Assembly (NCBI GenBank): GCA_031771865.1
Contig: JASISA010000036.1
Span: forward strand, 558,001 to 622,000
DNA length: 64,000 nucleotides
DNA from: Nothophaeocryptopus gaeumannii
Taxonomy: Eukaryota > Ascomycota > Dothideomycetes > Mycosphaerellales > Mycosphaerellaceae
Reading direction: 5' to 3'
The notes under the pieces are model-generated. The model saw nothing but the letters and a program-made list of their open reading frames with translations, was not told where the DNA came from and searched no databases. Numbering within the stretch: the first letter of the stretch is position 1; every line of letters begins with the position of its first letter. Positions 11,101 to 19,925 of the stretch are shown piece by piece. A program made the position numbers and the translations under genes.

Positions 11101-14100
11101 GATTCTGCAATATGAGCGAGACTGTCAATTGCCCAGAAGTGCACCGAAGGGTGCGTGTCCGCCGCGAGTGACATCAAGATGCCGACGATGTTCTTCATAT
11201 GTAGTCCAGCTGCCATACCTCCAAGCTGAGAGTGAATGTGAGCCAACGCGCTCGCACAGCCAGCGCGTACATGAGGCTCTCGATTGTTGACGATTGTCTC
11301 AGTCAGATACTGGACTTCGGTAGCAGTGAAAGATGTGCCAGAGCTGGAGCATAGACGACCCATTGCTGATGCTGCGGTGCAACGAATGCTCTCATCTGCA
11401 TCATTGATGCAAACCCGCAGAAGGCTACACAGTGCTCGTTCAGTGCTTATGTTCTTCAGCTCTCCTCGGAGCGAGCCAAGTTCACCCGTGCCCACTCGCA
11501 ATGCCATTGATAGAGCAAGCGCGACATTTGCGTTGATCGCGATCTTTCTCACAGGGTCTTTCGGCAGGTTGGTTCCTATCGAAGATGAGATCTGCTCGAG
11601 AGTGCTTTCTTGGACTCTAGGACTTTGCAATGGCAAGCATAGACCGAAAGCTGCGATCGCGGCGTCCACAGCTTCAGTCGCTGGAGGTGCAGGCAACTCT
11701 TCCTCGCTGCTCGTGGTACTGAGGTAGCAGCAAGTGGGATCATGTTCTGCTGCTCTGCCTATCGGAGACAAGAGCGTTTGGTCAATCTCGGCTTCTACAT
11801 CGCTTCTACTAGCCCAATGCCTTTCAAATTGGCCGTTAATGGGATTGAGCAGGTCGAGGCGGCGTATGCGTCCAGAAACGCCGAAGCCGTAGTTATCCCC
11901 CAAGTCCCAGATGCTCTCAAATGAGGCAGCAGCGGTAGCAATAGCAGCGCTCAGCGAGTTGGGAGCATCATACTCTATGTCCGAGAAAGACGCGACTGCC
12001 AGCGGCAGAATTGTTGAATGTGCAGTGGCCTCAATGCTGCCAGCAGGACTGAGGCGAAGGAGCTGAGAATAACACTCAAATACGCGTCGTCTCACCATGA
12101 CTTCGTAATCCTGTAGCTGTAAGGCGGCGGACAGGCGGTTCGATGGGTCATCGCTCGTCTTCTTGGCCGGCAAGTTCTGTACAAACGAGACTGTGTTCTC
12201 CAACATGGCGGACAGCCGACGCGAAACATCCGAAGTCAGTAAGCGCTGGTTGTACGTCAAGAAAGCCTTGATAGAGCCGAGTGCGCATTCGCGAACGTGA
12301 GCCAGATAGCTTATTTCGAGCATGTTTCGCTGATTGATGTTCTCTTTCAGCATCGGCTTTGGCAAGGCGTTTCTCCAAAGCAGCATAAGCTGGGACAGAT
12401 GAATCTTGACAAAATTGGGCCCAAGCGACATGAGACCACCGATCATGATCCACGCAACCGAGAGCTGGCAGCTGGATGCTCGTAGGTCTAAGCTCCCGCT
12501 GTTCTTCAGCAGCTCAGCTGCCTTCTGAAACACCCGCGCGTATACGTCGAGTGATCCGTACAATGGATGCTGACCCGAAGTACTGAGGATCGCAGCGAGA
12601 CCATACGCATAGCCCGTGCAGCGGCGCGAGCTTTGTCTTGGCCCACCGAGCAGTCCCAGCTCGCGATTGACACTGTTCATACATATCGTCACAGTGGGCA
12701 AGAGCTGTTGTGGACAACCCAAAACGAACGTGCGAAGCGTTCGAGCGGCCTGAATTTGAACAGTGAAGCTCGAATGTTGTAGAAGTTGGAGCAGACCTTC
12801 TCGACAGCTCTCGGAAATTGCGGATGATGCAGCGTCCAATGATCTGATCAGCGCATCGAGAGCACTGAGCGCACCTGTCAATACCGGCTTTGGAGGCTCA
12901 GGCCGTTCCTTGACTGTTTGCGGATAGTCCTTAATTATGTCGTTGAGCAGATAGCGACAGGCGTTAAGCTGTGCTGTTTCTCCCAGCATGCCGCCCACCA
13001 CGCGTTCAAGAATGATGCGCACGAACTTGCGGCTCATCAGCTGCCGGTATTGATTGTACTGAAATCCTTGATAGTTAAGGATGTCGTAGAATAGGTGACG
13101 TGCGATGTCATTGAATCTGTTCTCAACAACGCCTTCGCCAAGAGACCGAAGGACCTTGATGTAGCAAACTGCCACACCGGCTCGAGCACGATTGGGAGTC
13201 GACGCTTTGCAAAATTGCGCAGACAGAAGCTTCAAGATCTCGAGTAGATTGTACGACAGTGCGGTCGCGAGCTTTTCCGGCGCAGGAGAAGAAGCTCTCT
13301 CAGCTTCCTCTTCTAGCTCTTCAGCAGTCTTGACGGCTTTCTTGGACTTCTTTGGCTTCTTCAGCTTGGGCACGGCATCCTTGCCCGACTCTGAATAGCT
13401 TTTGACAAATTCCGCAGCAAGGCATGATGCTGCAGCATGCCTGACTACGGTTGATGAGCTCTCCATCGCCTTCCATAATGCTGCCTGCAGCCTTTCAAAG
13501 TCGTTGGAGTTGTCAAAGAACGAAGTGCGTTGAACAAGCTGTTCCATACTCCAGCATGCGCTTGCTTGTACCAGCAAGGACCTGTCGCTCCCCGCAGCGT
13601 TTCGTGCTTGTTTCCAGATAGCCCGCCCGACCTCTTCGTCGATAGCCACTGCAATCCCCTTCGTGATCCGGCCGCAAGCTCGAAAGAGGGCGCTCCGTAA
13701 GCCAGTATCGTTGCTCGCAGGCTTCATCAGCTTCAAGATGGCATTGCACGCCAGCGGTGAGAGACTGATGGCACTGTCACCCGCAGCCTCGAATATAGCT
13801 CCCAAGCAGTAGACGGCGGCATGTTTGGCCTTAAGCTCCTTCTCCTTTGCGCTCAGAATCGCAACCAGCTCATTGATGGATTCATACAACACTCTTCTGC
13901 TCCCTTTGGTGAAGATGCCCGCGAAGCATCTGCCAGTGTTCCTTCTGATCACTCTAGTCGGTGCTGGAGAGGTCAAGTTGATAATCTGTACAAGCTCCTT
14001 CTTGATGTCCCCTTGCTCTTTGCTGGCCTCATCATTGGTGAGATTGTCGACGTGTCGCGCGAGGTCGGCGGTGAAGGTGAGGAGGTACAGTCCTTGTTGT

Positions 14101-14264
14101 TCGGTCGGGAGGGAATGGAGTTTCTTGACGTCCAACTCAAACTCTCCTAGGTTCTTCGGCGCAGGTGCAGGTGCAGGTTGTTCGCCGTTCGTGGTCCCAT
14201 TGACTTTCGCAGCTGGAGCGGGAGTAGAGTCAAGTTGCGGAGGTGCTGTTTCTGAGTCGGCCAT
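8106..14264 (-). CDS. laa1: HEAT-repeat protein, LAA1/HEATR5 family
   Basis: A single 2052-aa frame. The open frame starts four codons upstream at a TTG; the first ATG is at 14264 (MADSETAPPQ). After a low-complexity Ala/Pro tail, the N-terminus shows the family hallmark: a helical region with VIRRNTGRCFAGIFTKGSRR and AKHAAVYCLGAIFEAAGDS. The rest is HEAT/armadillo helices, such as VQIQAARTLRTFVLGCP and IRCTAASAMGRLC. A Lys-rich loop lies at about residues 300-320 (PKLKKPKKSKKAVK). Yeast Laa1 and human HEATR5B bind the clathrin adaptor AP-1 and aid its localisation at the trans-Golgi and endosomes, so a role in adaptor traffic is inferred. The length is in the family range (about 2000 aa). 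It is divergent from TACO1. No intron is needed over 6.2 kb. Confidence 0.88.
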   Translation of the reverse strand: MADSETAPPQLDSTPAPAAKVNGTTNGEQPAPAPAPKNLGEFELDVKKLHSLPTEQQGLYLLTFTADLARHVDNLTNDEASKEQGDIKKELVQIINLTSPAPTRVIRRNTGRCFAGIFTKGSRRVLYESINELVAILSAKEKELKAKHAAVYCLGAIFEAAGDSAISLSPLACNAILKLMKPASNDTGLRSALFRACGRITKGIAVAIDEEVGRAIWKQARNAAGSDRSLLVQASACWSMEQLVQRTSFFDNSNDFERLQAALWKAMESSSTVVRHAAASCLAAEFVKSYSESGKDAVPKLKKPKKSKKAVKTAEELEEEAERASSPAPEKLATALSYNLLEILKLLSAQFCKASTPNRARAGVAVCYIKVLRSLGEGVVENRFNDIARHLFYDILNYQGFQYNQYRQLMSRKFVRIILERVVGGMLGETAQLNACRYLLNDIIKDYPQTVKERPEPPKPVLTGALSALDALIRSLDAASSAISESCREGLLQLLQHSSFTVQIQAARTLRTFVLGCPQQLLPTVTICMNSVNRELGLLGGPRQSSRRCTGYAYGLAAILSTSGQHPLYGSLDVYARVFQKAAELLKNSGSLDLRASSCQLSVAWIMIGGLMSLGPNFVKIHLSQLMLLWRNALPKPMLKENINQRNMLEISYLAHVRECALGSIKAFLTYNQRLLTSDVSRRLSAMLENTVSFVQNLPAKKTSDDPSNRLSAALQLQDYEVMVRRRVFECYSQLLRLSPAGSIEATAHSTILPLAVASFSDIEYDAPNSLSAAIATAAASFESIWDLGDNYGFGVSGRIRRLDLLNPINGQFERHWASRSDVEAEIDQTLLSPIGRAAEHDPTCCYLSTTSSEEELPAPPATEAVDAAIAAFGLCLPLQSPRVQESTLEQISSSIGTNLPKDPVRKIAINANVALALSMALRVGTGELGSLRGELKNISTERALCSLLRVCINDADESIRCTAASAMGRLCSSSGTSFTATEVQYLTETIVNNREPHVRAGCASALAHIHSQLGGMAAGLHMKNIVGILMSLAADTHPSVHFWAIDSLAHIAESAGLNFSGYVTSTIGMLSQLYVSDGHNEETVAQASSNMELELPVTAAIARGVDAVINVLGPDLQDMAKARDMILTLVRLFSKEDDTAILLESLRCFEHLSLYAPGHMEFSQYVRRLQGDVDSSSPEIAALALHGLFNLMRRDAPEIIRTARLGLEDRLWEYLNYETGQTSIRNIFMNWLQQSGSSNPGEWIQRCNNILTKTVAKQELQPKTAAPAIGTAGPDLQDDEVAGFAVTAGAQKEDDVQAPSSSQELMRWQVRLFAMECLHSLIATIRKEATISDDSPGEAALQHRVADVIRIAFSASTAGVAELRVVGMQIIDQILKMFGRTPDPDFSEAMLLEQYQAQISSALTPAFAIDSSPELAAAAVNVCATFVATGIVTDIDRMGRILKTLVSALDSFSRDADTASIGDLKGLSANAQVMVRMAVFSAWAELQIASSEQKYLVDVVRPHIAQLVPLWISSLREYSRLRFEPDISATTATPATSGDLDIVYAALNRETLLKFYQATWLSLVDAIASLIDEDSEFVFDALDNKTLANENGESEPGAVNGIARKNTGINYREEPVAFFFVLYGLAFESLAVRTGDDDLLTRQRNLDILRALNKILRPSVSGNAVYQEVVFSETMDLFHRMVLTESLSMQGIIVEIARNLSLAHPSSRKGQRTPVQGDNLSEDIEQLFELTRIVFLVIAGLVPGLTDTPVAAHLETAEEATNLVRASLQALVDVSEVFPSIIKTDLHACILNIFVTILGTASCQAVVVPQALPVFRRFVASLADDERPETRQQIQNGLKRLLAILRNAQKRETQASLPCEKNTLLAITLLLSAAQSLFLPDDPLMLRFVNELRECLTAPMTTKTAAGCYCTLMLQGIAPRLTFAHSISFMLDAPDLEGMEETKPVMGQTLTTYASKLPSEQKPPAVVLLTNMLLNCASKDGRHSYPGIAARLLELAAADNATFRSIVTSMTGDRKQLLEQVLKSQAGNRGSRQDLSADREPTIALKMNFGS

Positions 14265-14494
14265 TTTATTGTTCAAATCGCTTCAACATGGCGCGCGGGT
14301 CTAGAGTATGTATACGCGAGCGGCCGTGACTATGTGGTAATGGGCGAACAGTCGTGTGAAAGGAGATGTAGACTCCAACCGGTGGGAGTGGACAGTGGTT
14401 CATTGATCATCCAAAGTCGACCGGGTTTCCCCGAGCTCTAGAACTAGGATAACCACAGCGAGCACATGCATCTTCCTTTGCTATACAAACAACC
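14265..14494. promoter_or_regulatory. Shared divergent promoter, LAA1 / TACO1
   Basis: 230 bp between two divergent ATGs. No clear TATA box. It must contain both leaders and core promoters. Confidence 0.45.
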
Positions 14495-15382
14495 ATGGCG
14501 CCAAGCAGAGGATTACAGAACCTCATCAGCAGAAGTGCTACCAGATATGTCGGCCAACAGTGCCAGGCACGCGCCTTCGCCAGCAGCGCACGCGCAGCCT
14601 CAGGACACAGCCGATGGAGCAAGATCAAACATGACAAGATGAAAGTCGACGCTGTCAAAAACAAGGCCCGCTCCGTCTTCTCTCACGAGATCGCTACTGC
14701 ATCGAGACTCTTCGGACCCGACCCCAGTCTGAATCCCCGATTGGCAGATCTCATCACGAAAGCGAAACGGGAAGGCTTCGCGAAAGCTTCAATTGAGGGC
14801 GCAATAGCAAGAGGACAAGGCAGAAGCTTGGATGGTGGAAGCCTGGAGAGTGTCACTGTCGAAGGCATCCTGCCAAACAACGTGGCAGTAATAGTCGAAT
14901 GCGAGACGGACAACAAGCTGAGAACGTTGGCAGAGGTCCGGCTGAGGCTCAAGGGAGCTGGTGGCACAACTACGCCCACAAGCTATCTCTTCACCAAGAA
15001 AGGCACCCTCACGTTCGAGAAGAAGGATGGCATAGGGCCAGATGAAGTCCTAGAGCCAGCACTCGAGGCAGGAGCGACCGATGTGGAAGAAGATGAAGAT
15101 GGCAGAGTCGTCGTTTCCACCCAACCAGGAGACTTGCGCGCTGTTGGCGACGCCATAGCCAAAGCGCTACAACTGCAGATTGCGACGTCACACATAACCT
15201 GGGACGCGAACGAGGACACCAAAGTTGACGTACCCAACGAAGAGATTGCTGGCGAAATTGGCGAGTTTGTGGAGGAGCTTCAGGAAAAAGAGGCGTCAGT
15301 TCAGTCAGTTGCTCTCAACATCCGGCAGGGAGCCCTTGCGGCAGATTCCTGGAACGAGCTTCAATCACGGATCGCGACCTGA
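14495..15382 (+). CDS. TACO1/YebC-family mitochondrial translational activator
   Basis: 295 aa, intronless. The N-terminus (about 35 residues, rich in Arg, Ser and Ala: RSATRYVGQQCQARAFASSA) is a mitochondrial presequence. The YebC/TACO1 core follows: GHSRWSKIKHDKMKVDAVKN, FSHEIATASRLFGPDPSLNPRL (this stretch differs slightly from the bacterial IAAARxGGxDP form), AKREGFAKASIEGAIARGQG, then YEGILP-like VEGILPNNVAVIVECETDN. Human TACO1 activates translation of cytochrome c oxidase subunit I; the yeast homologue is the mitochondrial protein Dpc29. Bacterial YebC helps ribosomes through polyproline stretches. The function is inferred by family. It ends convergently with the dehydrogenase remnant, 124 bp away. 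Confidence 0.92.
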   Translation: MAPSRGLQNLISRSATRYVGQQCQARAFASSARAASGHSRWSKIKHDKMKVDAVKNKARSVFSHEIATASRLFGPDPSLNPRLADLITKAKREGFAKASIEGAIARGQGRSLDGGSLESVTVEGILPNNVAVIVECETDNKLRTLAEVRLRLKGAGGTTTPTSYLFTKKGTLTFEKKDGIGPDEVLEPALEAGATDVEEDEDGRVVVSTQPGDLRAVGDAIAKALQLQIATSHITWDANEDTKVDVPNEEIAGEIGEFVEELQEKEASVQSVALNIRQGALAADSWNELQSRIAT

Positions 15383-15506
15383 GCAATCAGCATTCAGAAA
15401 TATACTGTAACAATACCAATAGAAAAGAGAGGCAAAAATGTATAGACCCCGGCCATCGCAAGCTGGACCTCGACTACGACAACAGCTCCTTGCAAGATCC
15501 TCAGGA

Positions 15507-16606
15507 CTAGTGCAAATCACCTCGTCGCACCCGGAACACGAGCTTCTTGCCACTGACCTTCTTCGTTCTTAGATCTTTAATCCCGTGCGCAATGGCAACC
15601 CGTCGTCCCTCTCGCAGCTCGACCGAATGTCCTCTAATCTTGCCTTCCTTGAGCAGTCGCTCTGCCAACTCTGCGAAGCCCTTCGAATATTCAAAGTCTT
15701 CTACGAGACTCGATTGATAACACCGAGCTGCTCCCACTTCTCTCCCAGGATCGAATATCCAATCGTTATCACGGACTCCACGTCATCTCTGGGGCACTTT
15801 TTGCGCAAGTACCTGACCATTTGCCTCCAGCACTCAAGACCTTGCCGCAAAACGCCGCCGAGTCTTCCGTGGAGATACAGTCTACCGCAAACTTGAGCGT
15901 CCCGCTGGTGAGTTTCTGAATATCTTCCGGAGACTCAGGATCCTTATAATCGAAAACGCAATCCGCGCCGTACGATTTACAAAGCTCGAAGTTGCTCGGC
16001 GAGCAAACCGTAATGACCTCGTAATTTGACAGCTTTGCGAATTGAATCACCATAGTCCCCATCGCCGAACTCTCACCGTACACGAACAACTGCCCTGGAT
16101 TTGGTTCTGGTTTGTCGGCCCACGGTAAGTTGAATATCTGATACTACTCTCAGTCAGCCTCAAATCCCAACAAACAAAATTCGCCAGGCCCCATCTCGCC
16201 AAACCCCTCCCTGTCGTAATGACCGTAACCCCCAACGTACTCGCCTCCTCCCAATTCATACTCTCGGGCACGTGCATCGCCATATCCACCTTGACACAAA
16301 TTGTCTCCGCGAACGATCCATTCTCGACTTCATACGGTTCTCCTGCTCTGTGAGATCCACAAACTTGGTCTCCCTTCTTGAACTGCCGGTGAACTGCCCC
16401 ACCAACTTCTTCGACAACACCTGCATAATCGCAGCCTAGCAGGCAATGTCATCCGCCATGCCGCAGTCAATGAGCGCGACATCTGCTGGGTTTAAGGCTA
16501 CGGCGTAGGGGCGGACGAGAATGTAAGTGTCTCGTAACTTGGGCTTCGGGCGATTGGAGACGACGATTGAGGGGCCACCCTTCTTCTCTGCTACGAGAGC
16601 TCGCAT
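15507..16606 (-). pseudogene. Decayed zinc-binding dehydrogenase (MDR, ToxD/trans-enoyl reductase-like)
   Basis: Homology runs through four pieces that lie in different frames. From 16606: MRALVAEKKGGPSIVVSNRP...ALNPADVALIDCGMAD, ending at TAG. The next frame carries LGCDYAGVVEEVGG...FKKGDQVCG...SFAETICVK...NWEEASTLGVTVITTGRGL. Next comes LPWADKPEPNPGQLFVYG, SAMGTMVIQFAKLS and SYGADCVFDYKDP, then a short DDVESVITIGYSILGEKW piece. The last piece is EDFEYSKGFAELAERLLKEG, ending about 15509. One junction (about 16180) could be a 38-nt intron with GTTTGT donor and TATCAG end. The others, near 16440, 15800 and 15738, have no room for introns and look like single-base losses. All shifts are in the same direction. 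Members of this family reduce enoyl groups or quinones with NADPH. As written the gene cannot make a full protein; assembly error is the alternative. Confidence 0.75.
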
Positions 16607-16697
16607 GTTTGGAGTTGGAGGGAATGGCAGAGAACGAGGAGAAATCGGAGAGTAGCGATGAACTCGGAATCCAGCTACTGCGGAAGTTGCTGATTCA

Positions 16698-17333
16698 ATG
16701 GGTGTGTATACTTCTCAGCTGGGTGCGATTACTGATATATACGCAGACCAACTCTACGATCTCGCCAGAGACCTGGGACTCTTAGGCCAAGATTCACAAG
16801 ATGAAAATATTTCCAATCTCACCACCTCCTTTCGAGAAATCAGATTCGATCAAGTCCCCGCGCTTCAAAACCACGTTGCACATGCTTGTATCATGCATCT
16901 CATCGAACACTCAGCAGTCGTTGTAGCAAAATGCAAAATCTGCACAAACTCATGGATGGTTCGAGCAGCGTTATGCAGCACCGATGAGGATACGATAGGC
17001 GCGAAAGTGATACGCATTCCCGGGTTGAAGTACGATAATACTCTGGCTAAAGGTATTGGTATCCTGATAAAGGATGGAAGGATTATGGGTCGATTTATGT
17101 ACGGGACGTCTTGCTGCAAGACACCGGCGGAGGAGGGGCGAGTTTCTGTGCCTGATATTCCGATGCCAAAATCGAATTGTGAGCCGTATGGATATCCGAA
17201 TTTGCGTGGTCCTACGGCTTATATGCCTGGTGGGACAAATTTGTATGGGAAGGAGCCGCTGGAGAGCAATAGTTTCATGCTTGAGGACTTGACGGAGGGG
17301 GATAAGGAGATGCATGGCGATGAAGAGGAATGA
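16698..17333 (+). CDS. Hypothetical protein with paired cysteines
   Basis: 211 aa from the ATG at 16698. I do not recognise a family. Features seen: an amphipathic N-terminal region (DQLYDLARDLGLLGQ), a hydrophobic His-containing stretch (VAHACIMHLIEHSAVVVAKC), a CxxC pair (CKIC), further Cys at GTSCC, a small beta-rich core (GIGILIKDGRIMGRFMYGTS) and an acidic tail ending DEEE. An alternative model starts at ATG 16624 (MAENEEKSESSDELG), uses a 41-nt intron (GTATAC...TACTGAT...CGCAG, about 16714-16754) and joins LLIQWVY to QLYDLARD; its sequence looks more natural at the N-terminus. That start would lie only 17 bp from the dehydrogenase remnant's ATG. Transcript evidence would decide between the models. 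Confidence 0.55.
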   Translation: MGVYTSQLGAITDIYADQLYDLARDLGLLGQDSQDENISNLTTSFREIRFDQVPALQNHVAHACIMHLIEHSAVVVAKCKICTNSWMVRAALCSTDEDTIGAKVIRIPGLKYDNTLAKGIGILIKDGRIMGRFMYGTSCCKTPAEEGRVSVPDIPMPKSNCEPYGYPNLRGPTAYMPGGTNLYGKEPLESNSFMLEDLTEGDKEMHGDEEE

Positions 17334-17431
17334 ATTGTCGTGAGTAGCATGGGGCAGAGAAAGTGGGAGCTCTGACAGCAAGAAAGGTATCGTTGAATTG
17401 AAGAAAACTTCTCTGTGGTCATCTCAATTCT

Positions 17432-17997
17432 TCAGGGCAAACTCTCGCATCTCCTTTTCAAATCCTCATTCAATTTCTCAAAACTCCTCTTGTTGTTCTT
17501 TCCCATTTCCCAACTATCCTTCATGAGAAAACTCGCTAACCCCGAGAAATTCTCATACTGCAGCAGAGTCGTACCGTCAGGCGTCGTCTCGCTAGGTTTG
17601 AATTCGTAGGTATGGTCTCCGGTGAAGATCCCTGGGAGACTGCCTCTCCATGTGAAGGAGTCTTTGGTATGCGACTGTAGGGGAAGCGGTCAGCTTGGTT
17701 CAAGGACGGAGTGGGAAAAGGCTCATACCAAAACGACAGGCTGAAACGTCATTCCTTCCATGACGACTTTGAGTTTATCTCCCTTTGAGAGGGTGGAGGG
17801 TGTCTTGTTTGGAGTGAGGATTTCGATGGATTTGAAGTGCGATTGGGACCATGAGGGGAGGTTGGGGAAGTCCATAAACTATAGGCATCAATTGTTAGCG
17901 GAACGAAAAGATAGAAAGGTATCAATATTAGTCTTACGACTGCCTTGACTTTCTCAGGAGGACAGGCGATTTCGATTTGGGTGTGAACTAGGACCAT
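17432..17997 (-). CDS. SRPBCC / START-like domain protein
   Basis: Three exons: 17997-17938, 17878-17729 and 17674-17432, all phase 0, giving 150 aa. Donors are GTAAGA and GTATGA, with acceptors CCTATAG and CTACAG. The product starts MVLVHTQIEIACPPEKVKAV, continues with a Phe/Trp-rich segment (MDFPNLPSWSQSHFKSIEIL), and later carries SFTWRGSLPGIFTGDHTYEF and SGLASFLMKDSWEMGKNNKR. This layout (an edge strand, 'P-x-x-x-V' helix, W-R-G strands and a long C-terminal helix) is typical of fungal SRPBCC/polyketide-cyclase-like proteins, which bind hydrophobic ligands in a deep pocket. No catalytic role can be named. It is convergent with the orphan gene at 16698. Confidence 0.75.
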
Positions 17998-18515
17998 AAT
18001 GGTGAGATTTGATGGAGAGGATTGCTTTGCTGAATTATCTTGCTAAGTATGATGATTCTGTGCTTGGGTCTCGTCCGGCTGCTCGTGTTCTGAAGGAAAG
18101 AGCATATTGTCGTTATATGCGATTTTTGTTTGACTCGAGATTATTAACTCGGATGAATGTTAGGAGAGCTGCGCGAAAGCGAGCTCGGCTGGATCCCGGA
18201 CGAAGGAAGGGACGAAGGATTCTGCCCTGCCAGTCTTGCTCGCTTCGACCGCTGGAGTATATGTAGCGTGTTGCGGCATTCTACTGGTAGAGTCCGCTGT
18301 GCCATATGCGTCAAGATGAATAAGCCGATGGCCATGCTCTCGTACGTGAGTTGGGTTTTCGAGCCTTCAGCTGTGCCTGTCCGTAGCTCGGTCAATGAGC
18401 AGTTTTGGGAAAACAATCTGTGGACCGACGGTTCGTTAGCTTAGGGTCTAATAAAGTGTCGGGCCATGATCAACGTACCTTTGATAGAAATTCTGCAATT
18501 GGCAAAACGGCCACC
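17998..18515. other. Gene-free stretch
   Basis: About 520 bp: the promoter of the leftward SRPBCC gene and the 3' side of the next minus-strand gene. Short open frames on both strands show no recognisable content. Confidence 0.5.
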
Positions 18516-19124
18516 CTACTCGAATGGAGTCCAGATACTCACAGCATCCTGCTTGACGTTGGGACCGTTCTCACCGATCCACTGTCGAATCGCTTCTTCC
18601 GCCTTCCTCAGATGCTCCGCGTTGTCCCCTGGAGACATTGGCACATACCGCTGAACTACTCGGTCGAGACCTGGCGACATCAAAGACCAAAGCTTGACTT
18701 TGAAATACCTCACCATCGCCTGCTTCTCTGCACTCAACTTCTTCAACCACTCCATCCAGCACGTCCCAGACTTCATCCAGATGATCGAAATCGTGTAGTC
18801 GTTCCCTTGAGTAGCGAACTCGCTCTCCCCATAGAAGATGCTGGCGGCCTCTGAACGAATCTGGTGGCAGGTGCGGAGGAGAGCAGGTTCTTTGACGAAG
18901 TGTTTCCTCAACGTAACTCGGTCTTTATCTGTGATGCTCCAATGGTCGGTTGCCACCTGGAGAGGGTCAGACTGTAGCAGGGCCAGGCGGCAAATGTTGT
19001 TGCGGAGCTCTGCTGGGAGCTCAAAGAAGTGTGATGAGTTGTCGTCTTCGTGCTGGTCGAGAACTTGTTCGCCGCTCGGGAGCGGATTGCGCTTGGCTTC
19101 TCCGATCGTAGCTTCAATCGCCAT
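18516..19124 (-). CDS. Small F-box-like/2EXR-type fungal protein (copy 1)
   Basis: 202 aa, single exon, ATG at 19124. It has the common Dothideomycete pattern FFELPAELRNNICRLAL followed about 45 residues later by EPALLRTCHQIRSEAASIFYGE. The first block resembles an F-box-type helix pair (L-P-x-E-L/I-R-x-x-I-Y), and the second is the conserved 'LLRTCRQIRxEAxxxFYxxN' element that goes with it. A charged C-terminal helical part follows (AEHLRKAEEAIRQWIGENG). Such genes are very numerous in these fungi; their partners are unknown, and linkage to SCF ubiquitin ligases is only an inference. A related gene lies 174 bp upstream on the same strand. Confidence 0.7.
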   Translation of the reverse strand: MAIEATIGEAKRNPLPSGEQVLDQHEDDNSSHFFELPAELRNNICRLALLQSDPLQVATDHWSITDKDRVTLRKHFVKEPALLRTCHQIRSEAASIFYGESEFATQGNDYTISIIWMKSGTCWMEWLKKLSAEKQAMVRYFKVKLWSLMSPGLDRVVQRYVPMSPGDNAEHLRKAEEAIRQWIGENGPNVKQDAVSIWTPFE

Positions 19125-19298
19125 GGCCTCTGGTCGTCTTGAAAGGTTGTTGTTCAGTTGATGTTCGCGAACAACTACTGTCTTGCGGTATCGTTGTCAA
19201 CGTCGTTAAGAAGCATTCGCAGAAAGCAACGGCTATTGAATATGCCATCACCGTTTGCATGTGGATCAGACATGTGCTGACCCTCGTTTGCATCAGTT

Positions 19299-19925
19299 TC
19301 AGATGTCAGACACTTCTTCCACATCCTCCTCCAGTAAGACTTTCAGAACCCCTTCACTTAGCCCAAGCCTTCTCATACGCAACCAATACCTAACCCTCCT
19401 CTCAACCTCCCTCCTTCCCCCCTCCCTCGAACCCGCCTTCCAACTCTCCTCCCTCCCCCCACGCGAAATCCTCTCCCCAATGTCGACGACGACCCGTACA
19501 TCTATTTTCCCCAGTAAACCCCTTCTCTCGGTCCCAAGCCAGATCAACCATCTTGCCCATGCTTGCTTTCCAATCCATTTCTCCATACCAGTAAAATGCT
19601 GCCCTTCAAAAACATTGCGCTTCCAGTATAGCAGTCTGGCCTCGGAACGGGTTTGTCGGCAGGTGCGGAGCAGGGGAGGGTCGGTTGCTGGGTATTCTGT
19701 CCCATTGTGAGAGTGAAGATAGACTACGGGGATTGGAATAGGAAGGACCAAGGCGAGTTCGTAGATTTGGTTGCGAAGTTCGGGAGGTAAATGTAGAAGG
19801 GGACTACGTGTAGCGATAGCTTGGGGAGAAGTAGGCTTTTCTGGGTTGCGAAGCCATTTGTTCAAGAGGACTGTGATGTGCGATACTCCTAAGATCAGTA
19901 GCAGTAGAATACTTGTAGCGGACAT
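19299..19925 (-). CDS. Small F-box-like fungal protein with N-terminal membrane segment (copy 2)
   Basis: 208 aa, single exon, ATG at 19925. It begins with a hydrophobic stretch (ILLLLILGVSHITVLL, about residues 6-21), which is unusual for this group. The same two blocks as the neighbour follow: LHLPPELRNQIYELALVLP and PPLLRTCRQTRSEARLLYWK. The C-terminal half is very Arg/Glu-rich (SRGGREESWKAGSREGG), which may be low-complexity drift. It is likely a diverged tandem duplicate of the gene at 18516-19124. The hydrophobic start could be a membrane anchor. Confidence 0.6.
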   Translation of the reverse strand: MSATSILLLLILGVSHITVLLNKWLRNPEKPTSPQAIATRSPLLHLPPELRNQIYELALVLPIPIPVVYLHSHNGTEYPATDPPLLRTCRQTRSEARLLYWKRNVFEGQHFTGMEKWIGKQAWARWLIWLGTERRGLLGKIDVRVVVDIGERISRGGREESWKAGSREGGRREVERRVRYWLRMRRLGLSEGVLKVLLEEDVEEVSDI

